From DASTSN01 sp035760665 (GTDB taxonomy: Bacteria > Bacteroidota > Bacteroidia > Chitinophagales > Chitinophagaceae): a DNA stretch of 44,108 nt. Position 1 is the stretch's first letter. Each line of letters opens with the position of its first letter. The translations under genes were made by a program, and so were the position numbers. Shown here in pieces: positions 7,234-15,915 of this stretch. Below the pieces are notes generated by a model that had not been told where the DNA came from, did no database searches, and saw nothing but the letters and a program-made list of their open reading frames with translations. The DNA lies in NCBI GenBank assembly GCA_035760665.1, contig DASTSN010000077.1:1-44108 (forward strand). The letters are read 5' to 3'.

Positions 7234-8136
7234 TCAGAGTGCAAAGGTAATATGCACCATGCCTTTTAGTTTCGATTTTGTTTGTCCTTCTGCAAATTGC
7301 TGGGCGACGGGCAGTTGAACATTAAAGCCGGTAGCGATTTTTCCAAAACTCACTTCCAGGCCTGCGGAAGCCAGCAATAAATTTCCTCCCGTTAAATCTA
7401 CTTTGGTACTCTGGAGGTTGTTGGCATTGCTATGTTCATACAGCATACCCACGTTGGGTGTAAAGGTTTTACCAGAAGCGGGGAGTGAGTAGAAAACAAA
7501 GCTGTTGGCGGTAAACCTGTTACCAAAACGGAAGTCAGCATTGTTTTTTGTGTTAATCTTGTAATTGGCACTGGTACTGATTCCCAGCTTGGCAAAGCGC
7601 ACATTGTAAATAGCGTTCAGCAAAAAATCGGTACTGCCCGATCCGATTTGTCCGTTGGCAATTGCAGCCACGTCCTGGTCAGCCGGATCTATGGAAAATT
7701 TTCCTGTTGGCAGTTTCACTCCGCCGCCCAGCCATAATTGTTGTGAAATACTGCTGTTGCCGGCACTGGTTTTGTCCAGCAGTTTATAATTGGCCAGCAA
7801 CGTCATATCACCAAGGCCATTCAAATGACTGATACCTTCATCGGATGACTGGTGATTAAAATTAAAAGGAACAAAGGCCAGCACCTGCCATTTTTTCCCA
7901 ATATTCCAGCCACTCCACAACTCGACTGTCTGGTAAAAATCTTTGCTGAATTCTGAGGGGTCGTTTTTCATCGTGGTGCGAAAACTGTTGAACTGGTAGC
8001 GTAGTCCAAAAAACTTATGGTTGAACTGGGGCAGGAGACCAATGTAATAATTGCCCACGCCGCAGCCACAGATTTCGCAGGCGTTGGCAGAAAAGGAAAA
8101 TGCAGTTATCAATAAGACAATAATGATCTTTCTCAT
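7234..8136 (-). CDS. Outer-membrane beta-barrel protein with N-terminal Cys cluster
   Basis: This 300-residue protein has a signal peptide (MRKIIIVLLITAFSFSANA) followed at once by CEICGCGVGNYYIG, with three Cys in six residues. The rest alternates aromatic and polar residues in strands (LRYQFNSF, WSGWNIGKKW, GLGDMTLLANYKLL) and ends in an aromatic-rich strand (MVHITFAL), typical of an outer-membrane barrel. Similar Bacteroidota proteins are annotated only as transporter or hypothetical. The Cys cluster just inside the mature N-terminus suggests metal binding. The upstream gene on the same strand, 80 bp away, also encodes Cys motifs, so a shared role in metal handling is plausible but unproven. 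Confidence 0.7.
   Translation of the reverse strand: MRKIIIVLLITAFSFSANACEICGCGVGNYYIGLLPQFNHKFFGLRYQFNSFRTTMKNDPSEFSKDFYQTVELWSGWNIGKKWQVLAFVPFNFNHQSSDEGISHLNGLGDMTLLANYKLLDKTSAGNSSISQQLWLGGGVKLPTGKFSIDPADQDVAAIANGQIGSGSTDFLLNAIYNVRFAKLGISTSANYKINTKNNADFRFGNRFTANSFVFYSLPASGKTFTPNVGMLYEHSNANNLQSTKVDLTGGNLLLASAGLEVSFGKIATGFNVQLPVAQQFAEGQTKSKLKGMVHITFAL
7242..7249 (-). promoter_or_regulatory. -7 promoter box for the helical lipoprotein
   Basis: TACCTTTG on the minus strand lies inside the last codons of the upstream outer-membrane protein gene and predicts a 5' leader of about 45 nt for the lipoprotein. Confidence 0.5.
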
Positions 8137-8174
8137 AATAATTGTGTTGTTTAGATAAAGAAAATGTACAGTTG

Positions 8175-8190
8175 GGGCAGCAGGCTGCCC
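8175..8190. repeat. GC-rich palindrome between two minus-strand genes
   Basis: A perfect GGGCAGC-ag-GCTGCCC palindrome lies between the 122-residue gene and the barrel gene. It has no downstream T run, so it is more likely an operator or an mRNA-processing hairpin than a terminator. Confidence 0.45.
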
Positions 8191-8216
8191 ATTACTAAAA
8201 AATTACGATAGAAAGA

Positions 8217-8585
8217 TCAGGAACAGGGTGGGTGAAAAACAGGCAATGACCGGTCTACGGTTCGTGGTTCCGGCAGCTGATAATATTCTGTACTGCGATC
8301 AGGTGCTGTAAAAGAAAGCGTAGCAAAAAACGACCGGGAGGAGATAACCTCATTTTTGTTATCCGGTTTTCTGTCAGGATTCTGGCGGTCTTTTTTTTCT
8401 TCCTGTTTCAGTTTTTTGGCTAGCTGGCATTGTCCATTACAGTGCAGCAATGGTTTGCTTTTATTTATACAATACCGGCTGGCGATAGACTGCTGGTTGA
8501 GATAAAAATTTACCACAATAATGTTGTAGTGAAAACTTTCTACAGCAAAGGCAAGAAATAATATGAAAGCCAGCAGTTTTTTCAC
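8217..8585 (-). CDS. Small secreted or membrane protein with CNGQC motif
   Basis: This 122-residue protein has a GTG start (the only start before the signal: VKKLLAFILFLAFAVES) and one N-terminal hydrophobic helix. After it come YCINKSKPLLHCNGQC, with Cys at three places, and a very basic, acidic and polar linker (KKLKQEEKKDRQNPDRKP). The C-terminus ends PPCS. Related short proteins with a C-N-G-x-C motif occur in Bacteroidota, often near metal-uptake genes in my recollection, but I know of no assigned function. It is first in a minus-strand run with the Cys-cluster barrel protein. Confidence 0.6.
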   Translation of the reverse strand: MKKLLAFILFLAFAVESFHYNIIVVNFYLNQQSIASRYCINKSKPLLHCNGQCQLAKKLKQEEKKDRQNPDRKPDNKNEVISSRSFFATLSFTAPDRSTEYYQLPEPRTVDRSLPVFHPPCS

Positions 8586-8607
8586 GAAATACTTATATAG
8601 CTGGTTG

Positions 8608-8615
8608 CAAAACTA
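8608..8615 (-). promoter_or_regulatory. -7 promoter box for the CNGQC protein gene
   Basis: TAGTTTTG on the minus strand lies 22 bp upstream of the GTG start. The divergent paaZ gene lacks an exact box; TAATTTCG near 8693 is the closest match. Confidence 0.5.
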
Positions 8616-8713
8616 CAACTGCACAATGAGAATCGTATGATTTATATCAGTTATTACAATGATCATAATAGTCAATTCAGTTAATTTCGTTTAGCTTATT
8701 AAAAAGGTGTTAT

Positions 8714-10759
8714 ATGAAAAAGCTTGAGAATTATGTAACAGGGAAGTGGGTAGCGGGTGATGGCGAAGGGCAACTGTTGTACAATGCAGTAACTAGCGAA
8801 CCAGTAGCGGCGGCCAGCACAAAAGGTCTTGATTTTGGGAAGATCCTGGAGTATGCCCGCACGGTTGGTAATCCCGCTTTACGCAAAATGACATTCCATG
8901 AACGTGGGCGTATGCTCAAAGCGCTGGCACTCTACCTGCAGGAGCGAAAAGAAATATTTTATCAAATCAGCTATATGACGGGCGCCACCAGGGCCGACAG
9001 CTGGATTGATATTGAAGGAGGTTTTGGTAATCTCTTTGGCAATGCGTCGTTGCGAAAGAAATTTCCTGATCTGCCCTATTGTACCGATGGAGAAGCTGTT
9101 ACCCTCAGTAAGGGTGGTATGTTTATGGGGCATCACCTGCTGGTGCCCAAGGAAGGAGTAGCTGTTCACATCAATGCCTTTAATTTTCCCGTGTGGGGCA
9201 TGCTGGAGAAATGTGCCGTAAACTGGCTGGCCGGTGTGCCGGCCGTGGTAAAGCCTGCCACCATCACTTCGTACCTGACCCAAGCAGTGGTGGAGGAGAT
9301 TATAGCTTCCGGCATCCTGCCCGATGGTGCATTACAACTGATTTGTGGCAGTGCCGGCAGCCTGCTGGATCATGTCAGCTCGCAGGATGTTGTCACCTTT
9401 ACGGGGTCGGCAACTACGGGGCACCTGCTGAAAGCTCATCCCAGAATTTTACAGGAAAATGTTCCGTTTAATATGGAAGCTGATTCGCTCAATTGTATCG
9501 TACTGGGCGAAGATGTTACACCCGGTATGCCGGAGTGGGATCTTTTTATAAAAGAAATACGAAAAGAAATGACGGTAAAGGCCGGTCAGAAATGTACGGC
9601 AATCCGCCGCATATTCGTGCCGGAAAATAAAATGGAAGATGCCTGGAAAGCCATAACTGCCTCGCTGCAGCAAACTCCTGTAGGCAATCCAATGAATGAA
9701 AAAGTTCGCATGGGTTCGCTGGCCGGTCAAAGCCAGCGCGAAGAAGTAAAAGCCCAGGTGCAAAAGTTACTCGCCTCCTCGCAGCTAATTTATGGTTCGC
9801 TTGACAGCGTCGAAGTACTGGATGCGGATGCAGGCAAAGGAGCTTTTCTGTCGCCTCTTTTACTGATGAATGAAAAGCCCTTTACATCACAGGATGTGCA
9901 CGAAGTGGAAGCGTTTGGTCCGGTCAGTACGCTTATGCCGTATAAAAACCGGGAGGAAGCGGTGGCCCTCAGTAAGAAAGGGAAGGGCTCTTTGTGCAGC
10001 ACGATTGTTACAGCGGATGATAGCATTGCTGCACAGTATGTAATTGGGGCTGCCACTCATCACGGGCGGATATTGGTGCTGAATGCAGCCTGCGGCCGCG
10101 AAAGTACGGGGCATGGCTCTCCGCTGCCAATGCTGGTACATGGCGGACCCGGCAGGGCCGGCGGGGGAGAAGAAATGGGCGGCTTGCGGGGTGTAAAACA
10201 TTATATGCAACGCACCGCCATACAGGGATCACCTACCAGCCTTACCGCAATCACCGGCAGCTACCAGCCGGGCGCTAAGGGATATTCTTCGGCGCTTCAT
10301 CCATTTCGGAAATATTTTGAGGAATTGCAGGTAGGCGACCAGCTTATTACAGAAAAGCGGCTGATCACTGCCGCTGACATCGACCGCTTTGCCGATCTGA
10401 GCGGGGATCATTTTTATGCCCATTTACGAGATACCGATTTCAGCGATACGATGTTTGATAAGCAGGTGGCGCATGGTTATTTTATTTTGAGTGCTGCTGC
10501 CGGGTTATTCGTGGATAGCTATGAAAAAAACCCAGTATTACTCAATTATGGTATTGATGAATTGCGGTTTACGAAACCGGTCTATCCCGGAACGGAGATA
10601 TATGTTCGGTTTACCTGTAAGGAAAAAATTCCACAAGATCAGCGAGAGGAAACTGACATTCCAAGAGGTATTGTAAAATGGCTGGTAGAAATACTGGATG
10701 ATACAAACGAACTCGCCGGAACGGGAACCATTTTAACCATGGTTAAACGCAAAAAATAA
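8714..10759 (+). CDS. paaZ: PaaZ: oxepin-CoA hydrolase / semialdehyde dehydrogenase
   Basis: This 681-residue two-domain enzyme of aerobic phenylacetate breakdown opens the oxepin-CoA ring and oxidises the resulting aldehyde. Residues 1-510 form an aldehyde dehydrogenase domain with Glu255 (FNMEADSLN) and nucleophile Cys294 (GQKCTAIRR), matching E256 and C295 of the E. coli enzyme. Residues 530-681 form a MaoC-type hydratase with Asp561 and His566 in DLSGDHFYAH, the same numbers as in E. coli. The length is normal. It is 6 bp upstream of an enoyl-CoA hydratase gene, clearly one operon. The other phenylacetate genes here lie beyond 38 kb. Confidence 0.95.
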   Translation: MKKLENYVTGKWVAGDGEGQLLYNAVTSEPVAAASTKGLDFGKILEYARTVGNPALRKMTFHERGRMLKALALYLQERKEIFYQISYMTGATRADSWIDIEGGFGNLFGNASLRKKFPDLPYCTDGEAVTLSKGGMFMGHHLLVPKEGVAVHINAFNFPVWGMLEKCAVNWLAGVPAVVKPATITSYLTQAVVEEIIASGILPDGALQLICGSAGSLLDHVSSQDVVTFTGSATTGHLLKAHPRILQENVPFNMEADSLNCIVLGEDVTPGMPEWDLFIKEIRKEMTVKAGQKCTAIRRIFVPENKMEDAWKAITASLQQTPVGNPMNEKVRMGSLAGQSQREEVKAQVQKLLASSQLIYGSLDSVEVLDADAGKGAFLSPLLLMNEKPFTSQDVHEVEAFGPVSTLMPYKNREEAVALSKKGKGSLCSTIVTADDSIAAQYVIGAATHHGRILVLNAACGRESTGHGSPLPMLVHGGPGRAGGGEEMGGLRGVKHYMQRTAIQGSPTSLTAITGSYQPGAKGYSSALHPFRKYFEELQVGDQLITEKRLITAADIDRFADLSGDHFYAHLRDTDFSDTMFDKQVAHGYFILSAAAGLFVDSYEKNPVLLNYGIDELRFTKPVYPGTEIYVRFTCKEKIPQDQREETDIPRGIVKWLVEILDDTNELAGTGTILTMVKRKK

Positions 10760-10765
10760 TTTGAT

Positions 10766-11536
10766 ATGATACAGCAAGTCAATGAAGGATATGTAAAAGT
10801 GGAAAACCATAATGGCATCACCACGATAGAGTTCTTTCACCCGCAAAGCAACTCTTTACCGGGTAAAATTTTAGATGAGCTTGCTCAAACGATTCATCGT
10901 GCCGGAAACGATGAGGAGACAAAAGTGATTGTGCTCCGGTCTGCCGGGGAAAAAGCATTTTGTGCCGGAGCTTCATTTGATGAGCTGGTTGCCATCAAAA
11001 ACGAAGAGCAGGGAACTCTGTTTTTTACTGGTTTTGCGCAAGTGATCAATGCCATGCGTACCTGTCCTAAGTTGATCATCGGGCGCATACATGGTAAATG
11101 TGTTGGTGGCGGGGTAGGCCTTGCCGCAGCTGTTGATTATGCTATAGCAGTAGAAGATGCGGAAATAAAACTTAGTGAGCTGGCCATTGGTATCGGCCCC
11201 TTTGTGGTGGGCCCTGCTGTGGAGCGGAAAATCGGTGCATCTGCATTCAGCCAGTTGGCAATCGATGCCACGATGTGGAGAAATGCCGACTGGGCGCGGA
11301 AAAAGGGATTATTTGCCGAGCTGCACCCCTCCCGCGAAAGCATGGATGAATCTATCAGCCGGCTGGCCAATACACTGCTGCATTCCAGTCCGAGAGCTAT
11401 GGCCGATATGAAAAAAATATTCTGGAGTGGTACGGATCACTGGGATAGCTTGCTGGCAGAACGGGCAGCTATCAGCGGCAAGTTGGTCCTCAGCGATTTT
11501 ACCCGCAGGGCCATTGAAAATTTTAAAAAGAAATAA
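10766..11536 (+). CDS. Enoyl-CoA hydratase/isomerase family protein
   Basis: This 256-residue crotonase-fold protein has the oxyanion-hole segment AFCAGASFDEL and the HGKCVGGGVGLAAAVD loop. The crotonase Glu that normally sits in GGGxE is a glycine here (GGGVGL). The second catalytic position is kept as Glu138 in LSELAIGIGPFVVGP, a pattern closer to methylglutaconyl-CoA hydratase (LiuC-like) members than to PaaF. Its position 6 bp behind paaZ argues for a role in the lower phenylacetate or a related acyl-CoA route. I do not give it a paa symbol because the active-site pattern does not fit PaaF or PaaG. Confidence 0.8.
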   Translation: MIQQVNEGYVKVENHNGITTIEFFHPQSNSLPGKILDELAQTIHRAGNDEETKVIVLRSAGEKAFCAGASFDELVAIKNEEQGTLFFTGFAQVINAMRTCPKLIIGRIHGKCVGGGVGLAAAVDYAIAVEDAEIKLSELAIGIGPFVVGPAVERKIGASAFSQLAIDATMWRNADWARKKGLFAELHPSRESMDESISRLANTLLHSSPRAMADMKKIFWSGTDHWDSLLAERAAISGKLVLSDFTRRAIENFKKK

Positions 11537-11575
11537 AGAGAACCGGAGGCTTAATTATTAATCTTTGCCCGCTGT

Positions 11576-12331
11576 TTAAATATTTAGCCCTCCGCACACG
11601 CTGATTACTTGTCCTGTAATATAGGCACCCATGTCAGATGCCAGGAAAAGAGCCGTATTGGCAATATCTTCCGCAGACGCGAAGCGGCCCAGTGGAATGG
11701 AGGATTTGTATTTCTCACCGGCATCGCCTTCTTTGAGGTAGCTAGTCATGTCGGTTTCCACAAAACCTGGTGCAATCGCATTACAACGGATATTGCGGCT
11801 GCCCAATTCTTTGGCAACGCTTTTTGTAAAGCCGATGATGCCGGCCTTGGAGGCAGCATAGCTGGTTTGCCCGGCATTCCCCATCTCGCCAATCACGGAG
11901 CTCATGTTAATGATACTGCCGTTACGGGCTTTCATCATGGGCTTCAGCACCTGCTTGGTCATGTAAAATACACTGTTCAGGTTTATACGGATCACTTCAT
12001 CCCATTGTTCGGGTGACAGGCGCAGCAGGAGATTGTCTTTGGAAATACCTGCATTGTTCACACAGATATCAATGGTGCCAAACTCTTTCAGCACATCATT
12101 CGCAAGCGTTTCGCACTGCGCAAATTCTCCGGCGTTGCTTTTATAAGCCTTGGCTTTAATCCCCATTGCCTGGAGTTTTTGTTCCAGTGCAGCTGCTTTT
12201 TCGCTGCTGCTGTCGCTTACGTAGGTAAAGGCCACGCTGGCGCCATGAGCTGCGAATTTCAGCGCGATACCTTCGCCAATACCACGGGCAGCCCCGGTAA
12301 TGATGGCTACTTTATTATCCAGTAATTTCAT
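11576..12331 (-). CDS. fabG: 3-oxoacyl-[acyl-carrier-protein] reductase
   Basis: This 251-residue short-chain dehydrogenase has the NADP-binding TGAARGIGEG motif, NNAGISKD, the catalytic Ser in NMSSVIGEMG, YAASKAG (Tyr and Lys of the YxxxK pair), and a C-terminal GGLNI. Residue content and length match FabG, which reduces 3-oxoacyl-ACP in fatty-acid synthesis. It is cytoplasmic. It is last in the minus-strand series lptB - GH3 - fabG, but a TATTTTTG box in the short gap before it suggests it is also transcribed independently. Other SDR functions cannot be fully excluded. Confidence 0.88.
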   Translation of the reverse strand: MKLLDNKVAIITGAARGIGEGIALKFAAHGASVAFTYVSDSSSEKAAALEQKLQAMGIKAKAYKSNAGEFAQCETLANDVLKEFGTIDICVNNAGISKDNLLLRLSPEQWDEVIRINLNSVFYMTKQVLKPMMKARNGSIINMSSVIGEMGNAGQTSYAASKAGIIGFTKSVAKELGSRNIRCNAIAPGFVETDMTSYLKEGDAGEKYKSSIPLGRFASAEDIANTALFLASDMGAYITGQVISVCGGLNI

Positions 12332-12385
12332 GTGGTCAGTTTAAATAAAGTTGATTACGATGCGTGATTGTCATTTTGATGCTGG

Positions 12386-12393
12386 CAAAAATA
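12386..12393 (-). promoter_or_regulatory. -7 promoter box for fabG
   Basis: TATTTTTG on the minus strand lies 54 bp upstream of the fabG ATG, in the gap after the GH3-family gene. Confidence 0.55.
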
Positions 12394-12405
12394 AGCGAAA
12401 TCGTG

Positions 12406-13935
12406 TTAATGAACGGAACCCGTTACCTCGCGGTGGATTTGTAAAAGCTCGTCGACCAACTTGCGGTCATTGCTGAGCCGGGGCACTTTGTGCTGGCCGC
12501 CAAGTTTGCCTTTACGCCGCAACCATTGGGTAAAAATGCCTTTTTTCAGTGTATGCAAAACAGGCATGCTAAGCGCAATATTCTTATACCGTTTGGCTTC
12601 GTAGTCACTGTTGAGGCTCTTTAAAGCCGTATCCAGTTCGTTGGTAAATTGTTCAATGCTGGCAGGCTCTTTTTCGAATTCAATCAGCCACTCATGTGCC
12701 CCGTTTCCGGTATTGGAAAAATATACCGGTGCGGCTGTATAGTCATTTACAACGGCCCCGGTTTTACGGCATGCGGCGGCTATCGCCTGGTCGGAATTTT
12801 CCACGATCACTTCTTCTCCAAAAGCATTGATGAAATGTTTCAGCCGGCCGGAAACTTTCACACGAAAAGGGCGCAGCGAGGTGAACTGGATCGTGTCGCC
12901 CAGTAAATAGCGCCAGAGTCCGCCATTGGTGCTGATGACCAGCGCATAGTTTTGTCCTTCCTCCACTTCTTCCAGGCCGATTGTTTTGGGCTGTGCTTTT
13001 CCATATTCGCTGACCGGCATAAATTCCATAAATATGCCGTGATCGGTAAACAGCAGCATGCCTTCTTCGCCCGGCAGGTCCTGGGCGGCAAAAAAACCTT
13101 CACTGGCATTGTACATTTCCAGGTAGTGAATGTGTTTGCCGATGAGGTCTTCAAATTGCTGGCGGTACGGTGTGAAGGAGACGCCTCCGTGCATATACAG
13201 TTCCAGCGAGGGCCAAACTTCCTGCATAGTTTGTTTACCCGTTAATTCCAAAATGCGCCTGAATAAAACCAGCGTCCAGGTAGGCACACCGGATATGGAA
13301 GTTACATTCTCCGCTATCGTACTTTGTGCAAGCATTTCGATTTTACTTTCCCATTCATCCATCAGGGCGATGCTCAGTTCGGGTGTTCTGATCCAATGCC
13401 CCCAGAAAGGTGAATTTTGTAAAAGCACTGCACTCAGGTCGCCGTATTGGGCTTCCTGGTTAATGGGATAGATTGTATGGCTGCCGCCGATTACCAGTCC
13501 TTTTCCAGTCAGCAGTTCCGATTCGGGGTTGAACTGGTAATAAAGTGTAAGGACATCCTTCGCTGCTTTGTAGTGGCAATCTTGCAAGCTTTCTTCGCTA
13601 ACGGGAATGAATTTGCTTTTGTCGCTCGTGGTACCGCTGCTTTTGGCAAACCAGTATACAGGGGTGTTCCACAAAATATTTTGCTCACCGTTCATGATCC
13701 GCTGGATGTAAGGCTTCATATCCTCGTATTCGTGAATGGGAACAGTTTGTTTAAAATCCCGGATGGTAAAGAGCCGGGAAAAATCATACCGGCGGCCAAA
13801 TTCGGTGTATTGGGCAGCTGTAACCAGGTTTTGCAGTACATCGCGCTGGGCTTCAACCGGGTTGTTTTTCCAGGCATCGATACGCCACATCCGCATGCGG
13901 GCCAACTGTGATATAGCCGGGCTGAGAATCTTCAT
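12406..13935 (-). CDS. GH3 auxin-responsive promoter family protein (acyl-adenylating fold)
   Basis: This 509-residue protein belongs to the GH3 family of acyl-acid-amido synthetase-like enzymes. The nucleotide-binding motif SSGTTSDKSKFIP is near residue 95, with later motifs YNASEGFFA and WRYLLGDTIQF. Plant members join hormones to amino acids; the bacterial substrate is unknown. The N-terminus (MKILSPAISQLARMRMWRI) has no clear signal peptide. It lies between lptB (54-bp gap) and fabG on the same strand, so a link to envelope lipid metabolism is possible but only by context. The length is normal for the family. Confidence 0.85.
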   Translation of the reverse strand: MKILSPAISQLARMRMWRIDAWKNNPVEAQRDVLQNLVTAAQYTEFGRRYDFSRLFTIRDFKQTVPIHEYEDMKPYIQRIMNGEQNILWNTPVYWFAKSSGTTSDKSKFIPVSEESLQDCHYKAAKDVLTLYYQFNPESELLTGKGLVIGGSHTIYPINQEAQYGDLSAVLLQNSPFWGHWIRTPELSIALMDEWESKIEMLAQSTIAENVTSISGVPTWTLVLFRRILELTGKQTMQEVWPSLELYMHGGVSFTPYRQQFEDLIGKHIHYLEMYNASEGFFAAQDLPGEEGMLLFTDHGIFMEFMPVSEYGKAQPKTIGLEEVEEGQNYALVISTNGGLWRYLLGDTIQFTSLRPFRVKVSGRLKHFINAFGEEVIVENSDQAIAAACRKTGAVVNDYTAAPVYFSNTGNGAHEWLIEFEKEPASIEQFTNELDTALKSLNSDYEAKRYKNIALSMPVLHTLKKGIFTQWLRRKGKLGGQHKVPRLSNDRKLVDELLQIHREVTGSVH

Positions 13936-13989
13936 GTATGGTCAGGGCAATATAAAATTATTTCGCAACATAGCGCCGCGGGCAGCGGA

Positions 13990-14772
13990 TTAAAGATCTC
14001 CTGTTTCTAAATTCTTATGAATTTCTTCATAGAGGTAGTCTTTGCGCTTCAGTTCGAAATTCCTGCCCAGGTAAAGCTTTTTCACCTGCTCGTCCTGTGC
14101 CAGTTCTTCAGCTGTGCCGTGTTTGAATATTTTACCTTCAATAAGCAGGTAAGCCCGGTCACAGATAGAAAGGGTTTCTGTTACATTATGGTCTGTAATC
14201 AGAATACCAATGTTTTTATACTTCAGGCGGGCAACTATGGACTGGATGTCTTCTACCGCTATGGGGTCAATGCCTGCAAAGGGTTCATCCAATAAAATAA
14301 ATTTGGGATCCACGGCCAGGGCACGGGCTATTTCTGTACGCCTGCGCTCCCCGCCGCTCAGTACGTCACCCGGGCTTTTGCGCACATGGTGCAGCCGAAA
14401 CTCATCGAGCAGGGACTCCAGTTTTTCTTTTTGTTGCTGTTTCGTAAGATTTTTCATTTCCAGTACAGCTGTAATGTTATCTTCCACACTCAGTTTACGG
14501 AAAATGGAAGCTTCCTGCGGCAGGTAGCCTATGCCCATCTGTGCCCGCTTATACATGGGCAGGCTGGTTATTTCCTCATCATTCAGGAAAACTTCACCTT
14601 CATCAGGCCTGATCAATCCCACTACCATGTAAAACGTGGTGGTTTTCCCGGCACCGTTCGGGCCGAGCAACCCCACAATTTCACCTTGTTTTACTTCAAT
14701 GCTTGCGTGGTTCACGACCGTGCGGCCGCCATAGGTTTTTACCAGGCTGTTTGTATGAATGGTTACCGGCAT
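13990..14772 (-). CDS. lptB: LPS export ABC transporter ATP-binding protein LptB
   Basis: This 260-residue ATPase drives lipopolysaccharide transport with the LptFG permease. It has Walker A GPNGAGKTT, the LptB-typical Q-loop region GIGYLPQEASIFRKL, signature LSGGERRRTEIARAL, Walker B FILLDEPFAGID and the switch histidine in TDHNVTET. I chose the ATG at 14772. An upstream TTG at 14781 overlaps a TATTTTTG promoter box, and with this start the mRNA would have almost no leader. It heads the lptB - GH3 - fabG series. Confidence 0.93.
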   Translation of the reverse strand: MPVTIHTNSLVKTYGGRTVVNHASIEVKQGEIVGLLGPNGAGKTTTFYMVVGLIRPDEGEVFLNDEEITSLPMYKRAQMGIGYLPQEASIFRKLSVEDNITAVLEMKNLTKQQQKEKLESLLDEFRLHHVRKSPGDVLSGGERRRTEIARALAVDPKFILLDEPFAGIDPIAVEDIQSIVARLKYKNIGILITDHNVTETLSICDRAYLLIEGKIFKHGTAEELAQDEQVKKLYLGRNFELKRKDYLYEEIHKNLETGDL

Positions 14773-14778
14773 ACAAAG

Positions 14779-14786
14779 CAAAAATA
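14779..14786 (-). promoter_or_regulatory. -7 promoter box for lptB (predicted leaderless)
   Basis: TATTTTTG on the minus strand ends only 6 bp before the lptB ATG, so the predicted transcription start would be at or next to the start codon. Confidence 0.55.
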
Positions 14787-14873
14787 AGGCTTGAAAGGCT
14801 GAATACAGAGGGTGTTCTTTTTTTTATGAATTGTTTGACCAATAACGGTCGTTGATGCTGAAGAATCTCTTTG

Positions 14874-14904
14874 TTTGCGCTATAGCATTACATCTGTAAG
14901 TTTG
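14874..14904 (+). promoter_or_regulatory. Promoter of metF
   Basis: TTTG (14874-14877), a 19-bp spacer and TAAGTTTG (14897-14904) form an exact Bacteroidota primary-sigma promoter, the best in the window. The predicted leader before metF is about 45 nt. Confidence 0.8.
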
Positions 14905-14956
14905 CAAAAATTTTTGATAAGTCCCTATTGGGCAAAATAAGATAAAGGCACTACGA

Positions 14957-15907
14957 ATGAAAGTAATCGATTATATCAGGCAGGCAAAAGGAACATTGGT
15001 ATCGTTTGAAATCCTGCCGCCATTGAAGGGAAAGGGTATCGGCGCTATTTACGAGCACCTGGATCCGCTGATGGAGTTTAAACCGGCATTTATTAATGTT
15101 ACTTACCACCGCAGTGAAAGCATGTTTAAGAAAAGAGCCGACGGAATCTTTGAAAAGGTGGAAGTGCGGAAACGCCCGGGTACGGTAGGCATTTGTGCGG
15201 CCATTATGAACCATTATAAGGTGGATGCCGTAGCGCACCTGATTTGCGGAGGGTTTGGTAAGCGGGAAACGGAAGATGCCTTGATCGATTTAAATTTTCT
15301 CGGCATTGATAATGTGCTGGTGCTGAGAGGTGATGCCCCAAAGAATGAAACATTTTTTGAACCCCATCCCGAAGGGCACCGCTATGCAATTGATCTTTTG
15401 AAGCAGGTGATGAACATGAATAACGGTATTTACCTTGATGAAGATTTAAAAAATGCTGTAAAATCTTCGTTCTGCATTGGTGTGGCGGGCTACCCGGAAA
15501 AACATTTTGAAGCACCCAATATGGAATCGGACTTGCGGTACCTGAAAATGAAAGTGGATGCAGGGGCTGAATACGTGACCACGCAGATGTTTTTTGATAA
15601 TAAAAAATATTTTGACTTTGTAAAAAAGTGCCGGGAGGCAGGCATTCATATTCCCATTATCCCGGGGCTGAAACCGATTACCTCTAAAAAACAGATGACG
15701 GTACTGCCCCGTACATTTCATGTAGATATTCCGACTGAACTGTCCAGTGAAATTCAAAAATGCAAAACAGATGAAGAGGTGGAAGCCGTAGGAACTGAAT
15801 GGCTGATTATGCAATCCAAAGAACTGAAAGCGGCTGATGTGCCTGTATTGCATTACTACACACTGGGTAAGCCTAAAGTGGTTGCCAATGTGGTAAAAGA
15901 ATTGTAA
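14957..15907 (+). CDS. metF: Methylenetetrahydrofolate reductase
   Basis: This 316-residue flavoprotein reduces 5,10-methylene-THF to 5-methyl-THF for methionine synthesis. The motif SFEILPPLKGKG near the N-terminus is the (beta/alpha)8-barrel start of MetF, and DNVLVLRGDAP, GVAGYPEKH and GAEYVTTQMFFD are family signatures. It is cytoplasmic. It has a textbook promoter upstream. Its stop codon is 8 bp from that of the convergent parvulin gene, with no room for a terminator. The length is slightly above the E. coli protein (296), normal for Bacteroidota. Confidence 0.94.
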   Translation: MKVIDYIRQAKGTLVSFEILPPLKGKGIGAIYEHLDPLMEFKPAFINVTYHRSESMFKKRADGIFEKVEVRKRPGTVGICAAIMNHYKVDAVAHLICGGFGKRETEDALIDLNFLGIDNVLVLRGDAPKNETFFEPHPEGHRYAIDLLKQVMNMNNGIYLDEDLKNAVKSSFCIGVAGYPEKHFEAPNMESDLRYLKMKVDAGAEYVTTQMFFDNKKYFDFVKKCREAGIHIPIIPGLKPITSKKQMTVLPRTFHVDIPTELSSEIQKCKTDEEVEAVGTEWLIMQSKELKAADVPVLHYYTLGKPKVVANVVKEL

Positions 15908-15915
15908 AGCAGTGG

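Noticed and set aside
8175..8190. GC palindrome as a terminator
   Set aside because: No T run follows on either strand and it lies between two genes of the same direction. Kept only as a palindrome.
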